Source: Eubacteriaceae bacterium ES3
Lineage (GTDB): Bacteria; Bacillota; Clostridia; Eubacteriales; Eubacteriaceae
Length of the DNA stretch: 64,000 nucleotides
NCBI GenBank assembly: GCA_030586155.1
Contig: CP130741.1
Location: 3,156,680-3,220,679, forward strand
Direction of reading: 5' to 3'
Positions within the stretch are counted from its first letter, which is position 1. Each line of letters opens with the position of its first letter. The notes beneath the pieces were generated by a model. The model had not been told where the DNA came from and did not search any database. It saw only the letters and a program-made list of their open reading frames with translations. Positions 17,209 through 24,592 of this stretch are shown here, in pieces. The position numbers and the translations under genes were made by a program.

Positions 17209-18249
17209 CTAATGAATATGACGATGATGGATATCCGGAAGATGTTGATGGCTGTGATGATGTTCTTCATGTTCATGAGCATGGGAATGTTCACCATCAA
17301 AATCATCATGCTGGTGATCATGGTGCTTATCATCATGGCAATGCTGGTGCTCATGGGCTACCGCTTCATGCCGATGGTCATGAGCGTGATCCTCAGATAC
17401 CGTAAAATAGGTTCCAGCCAGCATAAGCATCAGGGCGGCAGCAAAAGCGATACTGAGTCCCGTCCCGAAAATTATCCAGGAAATGACAACCCCCATAAAA
17501 GGTGCAGCTGCATAATAGGCACTTGTTCTGGCAGCCCCCAGCCCCCTCTGCGCCTTAATATAAAATAGAATACTCAAACCGTAGGCAACAAATCCCAACA
17601 GCATCGCCAAGAAAATTTCCACCACTGTTGCAGAAAAATGTCCCCAGATCAAAGCGATAACAAGCGCACCCGTTCCTGAACCAAAGCCTTTAAGAATTAC
17701 CACCTGGGCGGGGTCTTTGCTCGAAAGATTCCGGGTAAAATTATTTTCAAATCCCCAGCAGATGCAGGCCAACAGCACAAAAACCGCACCAATGGAGATT
17801 TCCAGCTGCCAGCCTTCTCCCAGGGTTAAAATCATACTCGATAGGGTAATCAGAACAATGGCAATCGTCAGCCTTTTACCAATTGCTTCCCGAAAGAAAA
17901 TCATGGCAATCAGAGTCGTTGCCACTATTTCAAAATTCCCCAAAAGAGCTGCAGTTGCAGAATTTGTCTGGCTGATTCCGACCATTAAAAAAATCGGAGC
18001 CGCAATATCCAAAAGAATCATCAAAACCACAGAAGGAAGTTCTTCTCTTGTTAACGGTGCCTCTTTTTCAGACTGCTTTTTTTTATTTAAAACTACCAAA
18101 ACAAGCATCCCCACACCGGCCCCAAGATATAAAAATGCCGCCAGATACAAGGGACTCATCTCGTTTACCAACAGTTTTGAAAAGGGCGCATTCAAACCAA
18201 AAAGAAGCGCCGCTAAAATTGCATATATTACCCAACGATCCAGTTTCAT
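17209..18249 (-). CDS. EamA/DMT-family transporter with His-rich cytoplasmic tail
   Basis: A 346-residue protein with ten predicted membrane spans in two EamA halves, from AALLFGLNAPFSKLLV to FGTGLSIAFAAALMLMLAGTYF. The family exports or imports small metabolites. The last 60 residues are unusual: about 40 percent histidine with Asp/Glu, for example DHRHEAVAHEHQHCHDDKHH, and one cysteine. Such tails bind Zn, Ni or Co. The start has only a weak ribosome site. A metal-linked role is inferred from the tail alone; the transported compound is unknown. The zinc operon is 24 kb away and not linked. Confidence 0.85.
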   Translation of the reverse strand: MKLDRWVIYAILAALLFGLNAPFSKLLVNEMSPLYLAAFLYLGAGVGMLVLVVLNKKKQSEKEAPLTREELPSVVLMILLDIAAPIFLMVGISQTNSATAALLGNFEIVATTLIAMIFFREAIGKRLTIAIVLITLSSMILTLGEGWQLEISIGAVFVLLACICWGFENNFTRNLSSKDPAQVVILKGFGSGTGALVIALIWGHFSATVVEIFLAMLLGFVAYGLSILFYIKAQRGLGAARTSAYYAAAPFMGVVISWIIFGTGLSIAFAAALMLMLAGTYFTVSEDHAHDHRHEAVAHEHQHCHDDKHHDHQHDDFDGEHSHAHEHEEHHHSHQHLPDIHHRHIH

Positions 18250-18418
18250 GTTAAACCCGCTTTCTTTTTCTTAATTATATCATAAAACATTTTCTTTCTT
18301 CCACGCTAAAACAAAGGCTTCCAGTGTATAATGTGACCAACTCACAGTCTAGATAAAACATTCTGATATAATAATAAAATATCAAATGAAAATAATCTAG
18401 CAGAAAGGAAAAAGGTTC

Positions 18419-19090
18419 ATGGACTATCTGATTGCTTTTCTGGAAGGGATGATCACCTTCATCTCCCCTTGTCTACTGCCCATGCTGCCAGTTTATCTTT
18501 CATTTCTGACAGGTCAGCAGGAGGAGCAGTATAAACTTCGAAGCCTTGGCAACGCTCTGGGATTCGTTCTTGGCTTTACTCTTGTCTTTGTAACGCTAGG
18601 TGCTTTCTCCGGAACGCTGGGACAGTGGCTCAATGCTTACATCAGCCAGGTCAATCTAATCGCTGGTCTGATCGTTATTCTGTTCGGTCTTCAATTTATG
18701 GGCATTTTAAAAATCCCTTTTCTGGACCGCTCCGTAAAACTCAATCATTCCATCGAAAATGTTCATTTCCTGTCTGCGGTCCTCTTCGGTATGGTTTTTT
18801 CAATCGGCTGGACTCCCTGCGTTGGTGCATTTTTAGGTTCTGCACTGATGTTGGCGGCAAGTAGTGGTGAGACGCTCAAGGGAATTCTAATGCTCTTATC
18901 CTACTCAATGGGTCTGGGTATTCCATTTATATTAAGTGCTCTGGTGATTGATCAGTTAAAGGCTACTTTTAATTTCATTAAGCAGCACTATACACTGATT
19001 AATCGGATATCCGGAATCTTTTTAATTCTGATTGGAATTTTAATGGCAACCGGACTTTTTAATTCATTTCTGTCAATTCTGACTTTTTAG
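18419..19090 (+). CDS. ccdA: CcdA-type thiol-disulfide electron carrier, membrane
   Basis: A 223-residue, six-span membrane protein with ribosome site AAGGAAAAAGG. The N-terminal MDYLIAFLEGMITFISPCLLPMLP and the later FSIGWTPCVGAFLGS carry the paired cysteines that relay electrons from cytoplasmic thioredoxin across the membrane. The length matches CcdA rather than full DsbD. The next gene, 9 bp downstream, encodes a TlpA/ResA-like thioredoxin, the expected partner on the outer face of the membrane. Together they probably reduce disulfides in exported proteins or a cofactor-loading step. Confidence 0.92.
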   Translation: MDYLIAFLEGMITFISPCLLPMLPVYLSFLTGQQEEQYKLRSLGNALGFVLGFTLVFVTLGAFSGTLGQWLNAYISQVNLIAGLIVILFGLQFMGILKIPFLDRSVKLNHSIENVHFLSAVLFGMVFSIGWTPCVGAFLGSALMLAASSGETLKGILMLLSYSMGLGIPFILSALVIDQLKATFNFIKQHYTLINRISGIFLILIGILMATGLFNSFLSILTF

Positions 19091-19099
19091 GAGACTCTT

Positions 19100-19660
19100 A
19101 TGAACAAACAAATAAAAACAATCATTCTGATCGGCACTTTTATTCTGCTGATGGTTGCAGCTGCTTTTTTATACCAATTGCTGAGCAAATCCAATGAACC
19201 AGCATCCCCAAGCTCTCAAGAATCCGGTTCCGCAATTGGACAAAACGCTCCCGACTTTCTGGTATTTGATGCTAATGGCAACGCAGTCCGTCTTTCTGAT
19301 TTCGAAGGTAAACCTATTGTTCTAAACTTCTGGGCGTCCTGGTGCCCTCCATGTCTGTCGGAGATGTATTTTTTTAATGAAGCTTATCTGGAAAAAGGAA
19401 CTGAGGTGACCTTTTTAATGGTTGATTTGACCGACGGCCAGCGTGAAACTCAAGATGATGGACAAAGGTATGTTGACAGCCAGGGCTTTTCTTTTCCAGT
19501 TTATTTCGATCTGGAGCAGGATGCCGGCATTCAGATGGGAATAACCTCCATTCCCACCACTTATTTTATTGATGCCGGCGGCATCATTCAATTTGGCTAT
19601 CAGGGTGCTATTACCAGTGATTTACTGCTTGACGGTATTAATGAACTTTTAAACCCATAA
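19100..19660 (+). CDS. TlpA/ResA-like membrane-anchored thioredoxin
   Basis: A 186-residue protein with an N-terminal membrane anchor (IKTIILIGTFILLMVAAAFLY), a short Ser-rich linker and a redoxin domain. The active site is NFWASWCPPCLSEM, and the cis-proline loop is ITSIPTTYFID. It acts outside the membrane, accepting electrons from the CcdA protein encoded just upstream. The client is unknown; the third gene of the operon encodes an Fe-S-type membrane protein with conserved cysteines, a possible target. Confidence 0.92.
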   Translation: MNKQIKTIILIGTFILLMVAAAFLYQLLSKSNEPASPSSQESGSAIGQNAPDFLVFDANGNAVRLSDFEGKPIVLNFWASWCPPCLSEMYFFNEAYLEKGTEVTFLMVDLTDGQRETQDDGQRYVDSQGFSFPVYFDLEQDAGIQMGITSIPTTYFIDAGGIIQFGYQGAITSDLLLDGINELLNP

Positions 19661-19692
19661 CTGCCAATACTTTCTAACTACAAGGAGATCTT

Positions 19693-20283
19693 ATGAAAAA
19701 CAATCGTTACCTGTATCTTATCGTTCTTGGCTATTTTCTGCTGGGATTTGTCAATATTCACTTTGCTTTGTTTGGTCTGGTCTGCATGAGCCTCCCCATC
19801 ATTCTCTTATTTAAAAATACCCAGAAAACCTGGTGTCAGGGATACTGCCCCAGAGCCGGCCTCTTAAACACCATCGGCAAATCTAAGCTTGGCCGGTCTA
19901 AACCATCACCCAAGTTTTTTACCCGCGGCAGCATGAAATGGATCATGCTGATCTATTTTGGCATTAGCTTGACATTTATCACCATCTCCACGATTCGAGT
20001 AGCTACTGCCGGTGTCGCACCAATGGAAATACTCAAACTCCTGATTGTCATCCCTCTGCCTTTCGAAGTTCCCCAATTAGTGGAATTTTCAGGAATCGCT
20101 CCCTGGCTGACCCACCTCTCCTATCGTTTCTATTCAATGATGCTGACAACCACCCTGATTGGTCTTAGCCTTTCAGTTGTTTACAAACCCCGTACCTGGT
20201 GTACAGTCTGCCCCATTTCAACCGTTTCCGGTGAATACATTAAATTCCAGAATCAGAGACAAAAAAATCAGGCTTTTGAATAA
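19693..20283 (+). CDS. Cysteine-motif membrane protein, NapH/YccM-like
   Basis: A 196-residue membrane protein with about four spans and ribosome site AAGGAG. Two short cysteine motifs, TWCQGYCPRAGLL after the second span and TWCTVCPISTVSG near the end, resemble those in the membrane half of NapH/YccM/NosR-type electron-transfer proteins. The usual C-terminal 4Fe-4S ferredoxin pair (CxxCxxCxxxCP) is missing, so it may be a trimmed version. Linked to ccdA and the thioredoxin, it probably belongs to the same thiol redox system. The stop codon lies inside the terminator hairpin. Confidence 0.7.
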   Translation: MKNNRYLYLIVLGYFLLGFVNIHFALFGLVCMSLPIILLFKNTQKTWCQGYCPRAGLLNTIGKSKLGRSKPSPKFFTRGSMKWIMLIYFGISLTFITISTIRVATAGVAPMEILKLLIVIPLPFEVPQLVEFSGIAPWLTHLSYRFYSMMLTTTLIGLSLSVVYKPRTWCTVCPISTVSGEYIKFQNQRQKNQAFE

Positions 20284-20297
20284 GCCTGATTTTTTTA
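20261..20297. terminator. Bidirectional terminator
   Basis: AAAATCAGGCTT pairs with AAGCCTGATTTT around a short loop containing the stop codon of the rightward gene. It serves both the ccdA operon and the convergent ferritin-VIT gene. Confidence 0.85.
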
Positions 20298-21155
20298 CAG
20301 TTCAATTCCCAGAACGTTTTTGACAATGATTCCAATAATAAAGGATATAACAGCCACCGAAAGACTGATCCCGGCCATGGTCAGAAAATCCCGTTTAAAG
20401 GGGGTATTCTTAGCCACTGAAATATAATAATTGAAGACGGCAATAATCAAAACGGCTATGGTTAGTGTAATTGCCAATGCTATCATGAAGGCATCCTGTC
20501 CCATGACCAAAAATGGCAAAATCAGTAAGACCACGGTGATCAGATAGGCAAAGCCGGTATAAACCGAGGATTTCAGGGGATTTTTTTCACCATCAGCCTT
20601 GGCCTGCAGGTATCCTGAAGCCGACATCGAAAGTGTTGCCGAAATACCGGTAATCAAACCGGCCATGGCGATAATTTTTGTATCCTGCATGGCAAAAGTA
20701 TAACCCGCCAAAGCACCGGTCAGTTCAACCAGAGCATCATTCATCCCCAGAACCATGCTGCCCACATACTGAAGCCTTTCTTCATCCAACATATTTAGAA
20801 GCAGTTCTTCGTGAACCTCTTCTTCATCGATAATTTTTTTGAGTTCCGGTATTTTTTCAACCTGATCACTATAGCCTTCCAGACCTTTTTCTTCGCCCTT
20901 TTCTAAAAGCCTCACTGCAAAAGTAAAGCCAAAGATCATACTCATAAAAACGAAAAAATAGACCTTGAGCATATTAGCTTTAATTTTTTTATGTGAATAC
21001 TCTTCAAACTTTAGGGCATGATTTTTTTCCTCCTCAGCAATTTGAAGAAGAATTTTTCCGTTCTCCCGATCCTTTGACCGACTTCCAATCCGCCGATAAA
21101 TTTCATAGCTGTCCATTTCATCCTGCTGAAATCTTAAAAACATTTTTTGATCCAT
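20295..21155 (-). CDS. Ferritin-like/VIT1 fusion protein (iron or manganese transport)
   Basis: A 286-residue protein. The start at 21155 is preferred because AGAGGAG lies five bases upstream of that ATG; a TTG start at 21176 would include the ribosome site. Residues 1-130 are a ferritin-like domain with Glu/His metal ligands (QDEMDSYEIYRRIG, EEEKNHALKFEEY, EEEVHEELLLNML) interrupted by one hydrophobic segment. The rest is a VIT1/CCC1 membrane domain (GMNDALVELTGALAGYTFAM, ISATLSMSASGYLQAKADGE). The family moves ferrous iron or manganese and buffers it. The gene is divergent from a Crp/Fnr regulator 60 bp away, a possible control link. Confidence 0.9.
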   Translation of the reverse strand: MDQKMFLRFQQDEMDSYEIYRRIGSRSKDRENGKILLQIAEEEKNHALKFEEYSHKKIKANMLKVYFFVFMSMIFGFTFAVRLLEKGEEKGLEGYSDQVEKIPELKKIIDEEEVHEELLLNMLDEERLQYVGSMVLGMNDALVELTGALAGYTFAMQDTKIIAMAGLITGISATLSMSASGYLQAKADGEKNPLKSSVYTGFAYLITVVLLILPFLVMGQDAFMIALAITLTIAVLIIAVFNYYISVAKNTPFKRDFLTMAGISLSVAVISFIIGIIVKNVLGIEL

Positions 21156-21215
21156 AAGTACTCCTCTCCCGATCAATTTTTATGCTATACTATTCTAAAA
21201 ACGAGGTGATATATA

Positions 21216-21890
21216 ATGCTTGATCAACCCCTAATCCCATTTCTGCAAAGTCACCTGACTTTCTGGCCCCAACTTTCTGAGGAACAAAAAAGCCTGCTCC
21301 TCGACAATTCCATCTTAAAAACTTATACGCAGGGCGAAAACATCCACAGTGGCGACAATGATTGTGTTGGTGTGCTCCTCATCAAATCCGGCGAACTTCG
21401 CACTTATATTTTATCAGAAGATGGCCGGGATATCACCCTATATCGACTGAACGAAGGTGAAGTCTGTATTTTATCAGCCTCCTGCATCCTATCCAACATT
21501 ACCTTCGATGTTCATATAGACGCTGAAAAAGCATCATCTGTTATTTTAATCAATGCATCAATTTTTCAAAAGATTTGTTCTCAAAATATTTATGCCGAAA
21601 ATTTCTCCTATAAATCAGCCATCGATCGTTTTTCCGATGTTATGTGGGCAATGCAGCAGATACTCTTTATGAGCTTCGACAAACGCCTGACTATTTTTCT
21701 TTTGGATGAAGTCTCCAAATCGGGCTCCAACGTCATTGCCATGACCCATGAACAAATTGCCAAATATGTAGGATCAGCCCGGGAAGTCGTATCGCGGATG
21801 CTCAAATATTTTGAAAAAGAAGGTTATGTCAAACTCTCCAGAGGTAAAATCGAAGTGATTGACAAGGTCAATTTGCGGGAGATGATTTAA
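21216..21890 (+). CDS. Crp/Fnr-family transcription regulator
   Basis: A 224-residue regulator with GAGGTGAT before the ATG. Residues about 30-120 form a cyclic-nucleotide-binding-like fold (YTQGENIHSGDNDCVGVLLIKSGEL...YRLNEGEVCILSASCIL). The C-terminal winged helix contains MTHEQIAKYVGSAREVVSRMLKYFEKEGYV. The pattern VLSASCIL is shared with Firmicute regulators that respond to redox or chlorophenol ligands. There is no N-terminal Cys cluster, so it is not a classic Fe-S Fnr. Possible targets are the divergent ferritin-VIT gene and the thiol redox operon, by position only. Confidence 0.88.
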   Translation: MLDQPLIPFLQSHLTFWPQLSEEQKSLLLDNSILKTYTQGENIHSGDNDCVGVLLIKSGELRTYILSEDGRDITLYRLNEGEVCILSASCILSNITFDVHIDAEKASSVILINASIFQKICSQNIYAENFSYKSAIDRFSDVMWAMQQILFMSFDKRLTIFLLDEVSKSGSNVIAMTHEQIAKYVGSAREVVSRMLKYFEKEGYVKLSRGKIEVIDKVNLREMI

Positions 21891-21896
21891 ACCGTT

Positions 21897-21954
21897 AAAA
21901 AAAACAGAAGCCTGGACTTTACACGTTTGTAAATATCAGACTTCTGTTTTTTAT
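21897..21954 (+). terminator. Terminator of the Crp/Fnr gene
   Basis: AAAACAGAAG and CTTCTGTTTT pair across a 30-base loop and are followed by TTATTTT. Confidence 0.65.
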
Positions 21955-21994
21955 TTTCAGCTCCACCTGTTTGGTAAATTTCAGCCACGATTAA

Positions 21995-22019
21995 AGGCTG
22001 ACCCTTTTCGGATCAGCCT
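21995..22019 (-). terminator. Possible terminator of trxA
   Basis: AGGCTGA and TCAGCCT form a seven-base stem 35 bases beyond the thioredoxin stop. The U run is short, so the call is weak. Confidence 0.4.
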
Positions 22020-22053
22020 AAGAGAGGAGTGTGTAAATATGAGGAATAAATCC

Positions 22054-22365
22054 TTATGCTTCCAGCATTTTTAAAATATCAGCTTTGGGTTTAGCACCAA
22101 CAACCGTTTTAACAATCTTTCCATCTTTAAAAACAGCCAGCGTCGGAATAGACATCACCCGGAATTGTGAGGCCAGTTCTGGTTGTTCGTCAACATTGAT
22201 TTTGCCAACTTTAGAATGGCTGACTTCATCGGCAATTTCGTCAACAATCGGTGAAACCATTTTACAAGGGCCACACCATGGTGCCCAAAAATCTACCAAT
22301 ACGGGTTTATCTGACTGTACAACTTCTTTTTCAAAATTTTCTTTAGTTACAGTTAATACGCTCAT
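22054..22365 (-). CDS. trxA: Thioredoxin
   Basis: A 103-residue cytoplasmic thioredoxin of standard length with the active site [15 protein letters not shown] and cis-proline loop [19 protein letters not shown] lies upstream of the ATG. It reduces protein disulfides and would be the electron source for the CcdA protein encoded 3 kb away. It is monocistronic, flanked by a divergent-terminator region and the TetR genes; no thioredoxin reductase gene is in the window. Confidence 0.96.
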   Translation of the reverse strand: MSVLTVTKENFEKEVVQSDKPVLVDFWAPWCGPCKMVSPIVDEIADEVSHSKVGKINVDEQPELASQFRVMSIPTLAVFKDGKIVKTVVGAKPKADILKMLEA

Positions 22366-22489
22366 TTGTAATCTCCTTGTTCGTTCATTTGTTGAGATTA
22401 TTATAACGCCTGCCGACTTTTATCTCCGTAACAAAGTCACATTAAAAATGTTTTTTCAGCAATTATTAATAGGCACTGCCCATCAACTG

Positions 22490-23095
22490 TTATGCTGTCA
22501 GAAAGCTCTCGCCTTTTAAGATCGTATCTTGGATAACATAGTCGGATATGCCTAATGCTCTTCCGACGTTCTCGAACATCAGATTAAGCAGCCCCTTTTC
22601 ATCTATTTTCAGATTACCGGCAAGATATGACTTGACCAGCTCTTTGCACCCTGAAAAAATATACATATTTCGGAAATACAATTCTTCATCTGATATCCCC
22701 AGGTTTAAGAATTTGACAAGTCTATCATTATGAGGCATAAAACGGGTATAAGTCTGCATATCATCCTTAGCGGTACGATCTACCAGGCTAAAATACATAT
22801 CTTTATACGTTTCATTCATAAGCTGCGGGAAAAAGAAGTGAAAACTCAAATAAAAAGCCAGTATTTCATTTCCCTGCGCTGCTTCAGCTCCTTTTTCAAG
22901 TGCTGCAAGTGTCATTTCTCCAAAAATCTCATATAAAATTTCCTGTTTCCGTGGGAAATGATAATTGACCAGACTTAGATTTATCCCTAACTGATCAGCA
23001 ATTTCCTTCATTGTTGTTTTCTCAAAACCATTTTCGACAAAAAGCTCAAAGCTTGTATCACATATTTTTTCTCTTGTTGATTTTTCAAATTTCAT
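22490..23095 (-). CDS. TetR-family regulator
   Basis: A 201-residue protein. The N-terminal helix-turn-helix reads TREKICDTSFELFVENGFEKTTMKEIADQLGINLSLVNYHFPRKQEIL, a textbook TetR DNA-binding domain. The ligand-binding remainder is divergent and helical with no known signature. The gene follows another tetR gene with a one-base gap, so both are made from one message. No target gene, transporter or enzyme is adjacent on this strand, and the ligand cannot be inferred. Confidence 0.88.
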   Translation of the reverse strand: MKFEKSTREKICDTSFELFVENGFEKTTMKEIADQLGINLSLVNYHFPRKQEILYEIFGEMTLAALEKGAEAAQGNEILAFYLSFHFFFPQLMNETYKDMYFSLVDRTAKDDMQTYTRFMPHNDRLVKFLNLGISDEELYFRNMYIFSGCKELVKSYLAGNLKIDEKGLLNLMFENVGRALGISDYVIQDTILKGESFLTA

Positions 23096-23096
23096 C

Positions 23097-23750
23097 TTAT
23101 CCGTCCCTTTTTACATTCAGAAGGATTATTTCCGAATAATCTAAACTGTCAGCTGCCACCTTTGCCGTTTCCAGATATTTTTGGATACAAGTCGTCGGAA
23201 CCCCGTTCATACTGAGGTTCAATCGATTAATTTCAACAATAACTTCTTCCCAGGTCATATCAATCATCCCTGCAAAATAATTTTTTACCAGTTCCATTAC
23301 ACTTCCGTATATAAAGAGTTTTTTACCAAAGTTATGTACCTCATCAAGGTCTTCTGTTTCCACAATCGGATAGTAAAACAACTCTAAAACATCGCCTAAA
23401 TTTAATACTCTCTCGTCTCTAGCTATAACTTCTGAAATAAAAGTCCCCGTTGGTCGATCACAATTAATAGCCTTATAAAAAATATGATTAAAGACCAGTT
23501 GTTTAACCACATCGTCTTCCTCAACATTATCATCGACTAATTCAGCGACTTGTTCAATTAACCGCTTAATCAGCACTTTCACCAGGTCTGCCTTGACGGG
23601 AAAATAGTAGTTAATCAAGCTCTTCGGCTTCCCGGTTTTTTCGGAGATTAATAAAAACTTAGTCTCTTTGTAACCCTTTTCATAAAATAACTCTTCGCAG
23701 CCCTGGATAATAATATCCCGGGTAGTCATGCCCGTATTCCCAGATTCCAT
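23097..23750 (-). CDS. TetR-family regulator, tandem partner
   Basis: A 217-residue regulator with AGGGAGGG before the ATG. The DNA-binding region TTRDIIIQGCEELFYEKGYKET is followed by a recognition-helix stretch with KPKSLINYYFPVKADLV, similar to but clearly different from the next gene (LSLVNYHFPRKQEIL). The C-terminal halves share a pattern (KKLFIYGSVMELVKNYFAGMID against IFSGCKELVKSYLAGNLKID), which suggests an old duplication. Two coupled TetR genes may form heterodimers or sense two signals; that is speculation. Confidence 0.86.
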   Translation of the reverse strand: MESGNTGMTTRDIIIQGCEELFYEKGYKETKFLLISEKTGKPKSLINYYFPVKADLVKVLIKRLIEQVAELVDDNVEEDDVVKQLVFNHIFYKAINCDRPTGTFISEVIARDERVLNLGDVLELFYYPIVETEDLDEVHNFGKKLFIYGSVMELVKNYFAGMIDMTWEEVIVEINRLNLSMNGVPTTCIQKYLETAKVAADSLDYSEIILLNVKRDG

Positions 23751-23886
23751 TTTCCCTCCCTATAAGTAATTCCTTAAATCATTGTACTTTCTCATTTACC
23801 CTAACAATGTTATGCTTATCTAATTATTATAATATTTTTGTGTTTTACTTGTCAATGCAATTTTAGTAAATTCTCCAAAAAACTAC

Positions 23887-23910
23887 AAAAAGAAGTTTAA
23901 ACTTCTTTTT
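23887..23910 (-). terminator. Terminator of tcdA
   Basis: A perfect palindrome AAAAAGAAGTTT/AAACTTCTTTTT overlapping the last codons of the dehydratase gene. Confidence 0.7.
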
Positions 23911-24592
23911 GCAGTAAATCCCTGACTACCTGACCGGCAATCATCAACCCAGCCACAGATGGTACAAAAGCAATACTACCAGGCGGCGTTTCTCTGATAA
24001 CCGGCTCTTCAGTGGAAAATAAAACTTTTAATGATTTTATCTCTCTTTGTCTTAATTCTCTGCGCATAACTTTGGCCAGGGGGCATACTGAAGTCTTATA
24101 CAGGTCCACAATCTCAAACCTGGAAGGGTCCAATTTATTTCCGGTTCCCATACATGAAATAATGGGAACCTCAGCTTTTTTCGCCTCTACAATCAGACTT
24201 ATTTTGGCAGAAACCATATCGATGGCATCTACGACATAATCATAGCCCGAAAGATCAAATAGATGTACACATTCTTCAGTATAACATCGATGTACAGGAT
24301 TAATAACAGCCGCCGGATTTATGGATAAAAGTCTTTTTGCCATTACTTCGACTTTTACCTGTCCAATGGTATCCTGTGTTGCCATAATCTGCCGATTCAG
24401 GTTGGAAGGATCAACCACGTCCTTATCAACCAGTGTTAAACTGCCCACGCCGCTTCTGATTAGACCTTCAGCCACAAATGAACCAACTCCACCTACGCCA
24501 AATAAAATAACGCGAGCATTCTTAAGCTTATCCAGCCCATCTTGACCAATTATTTTTTTTGTCCGGTCAAAAATATTCTCTCCCGGCTGCAT
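23897..24592 (-). CDS. tcdA: tRNA threonylcarbamoyladenosine dehydratase
   Basis: A 231-residue ThiF/MoeB/E1-like enzyme. The nucleotide loop is VILFGVGGVGSFVAEGLIRSG; DKDVVDPSNLNRQIMATQDTIGQVKVE carries the Arg and Lys that bind ATP, and DYVVDAIDMVSAK the catalytic Asp. No rhodanese or zinc-binding cysteine pairs are present, in keeping with TcdA rather than MoeB. It cyclises t6A37 on tRNAs reading ANN codons. Its ATG overlaps the stop of argS, so it is translationally coupled with that tRNA gene, a sensible pairing. Confidence 0.88.
   Translation of the reverse strand: MQPGENIFDRTKKIIGQDGLDKLKNARVILFGVGGVGSFVAEGLIRSGVGSLTLVDKDVVDPSNLNRQIMATQDTIGQVKVEVMAKRLLSINPAAVINPVHRCYTEECVHLFDLSGYDYVVDAIDMVSAKISLIVEAKKAEVPIISCMGTGNKLDPSRFEIVDLYKTSVCPLAKVMRRELRQREIKSLKVLFSTEEPVIRETPPGSIAFVPSVAGLMIAGQVVRDLLQKEV

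Noticed and set aside
17122-17568. Rightward 148-codon ORF rich in Met
   Set aside because: It is the antisense shadow of the His-rich EamA tail, where His codons read as Met on the other strand.
23097-23750. Frameshifted duplicate of the neighbouring tetR gene
   Set aside because: Both tetR genes are full length with their own intact DNA-binding domains and clearly different sequences, so this is an old pair rather than a broken copy.
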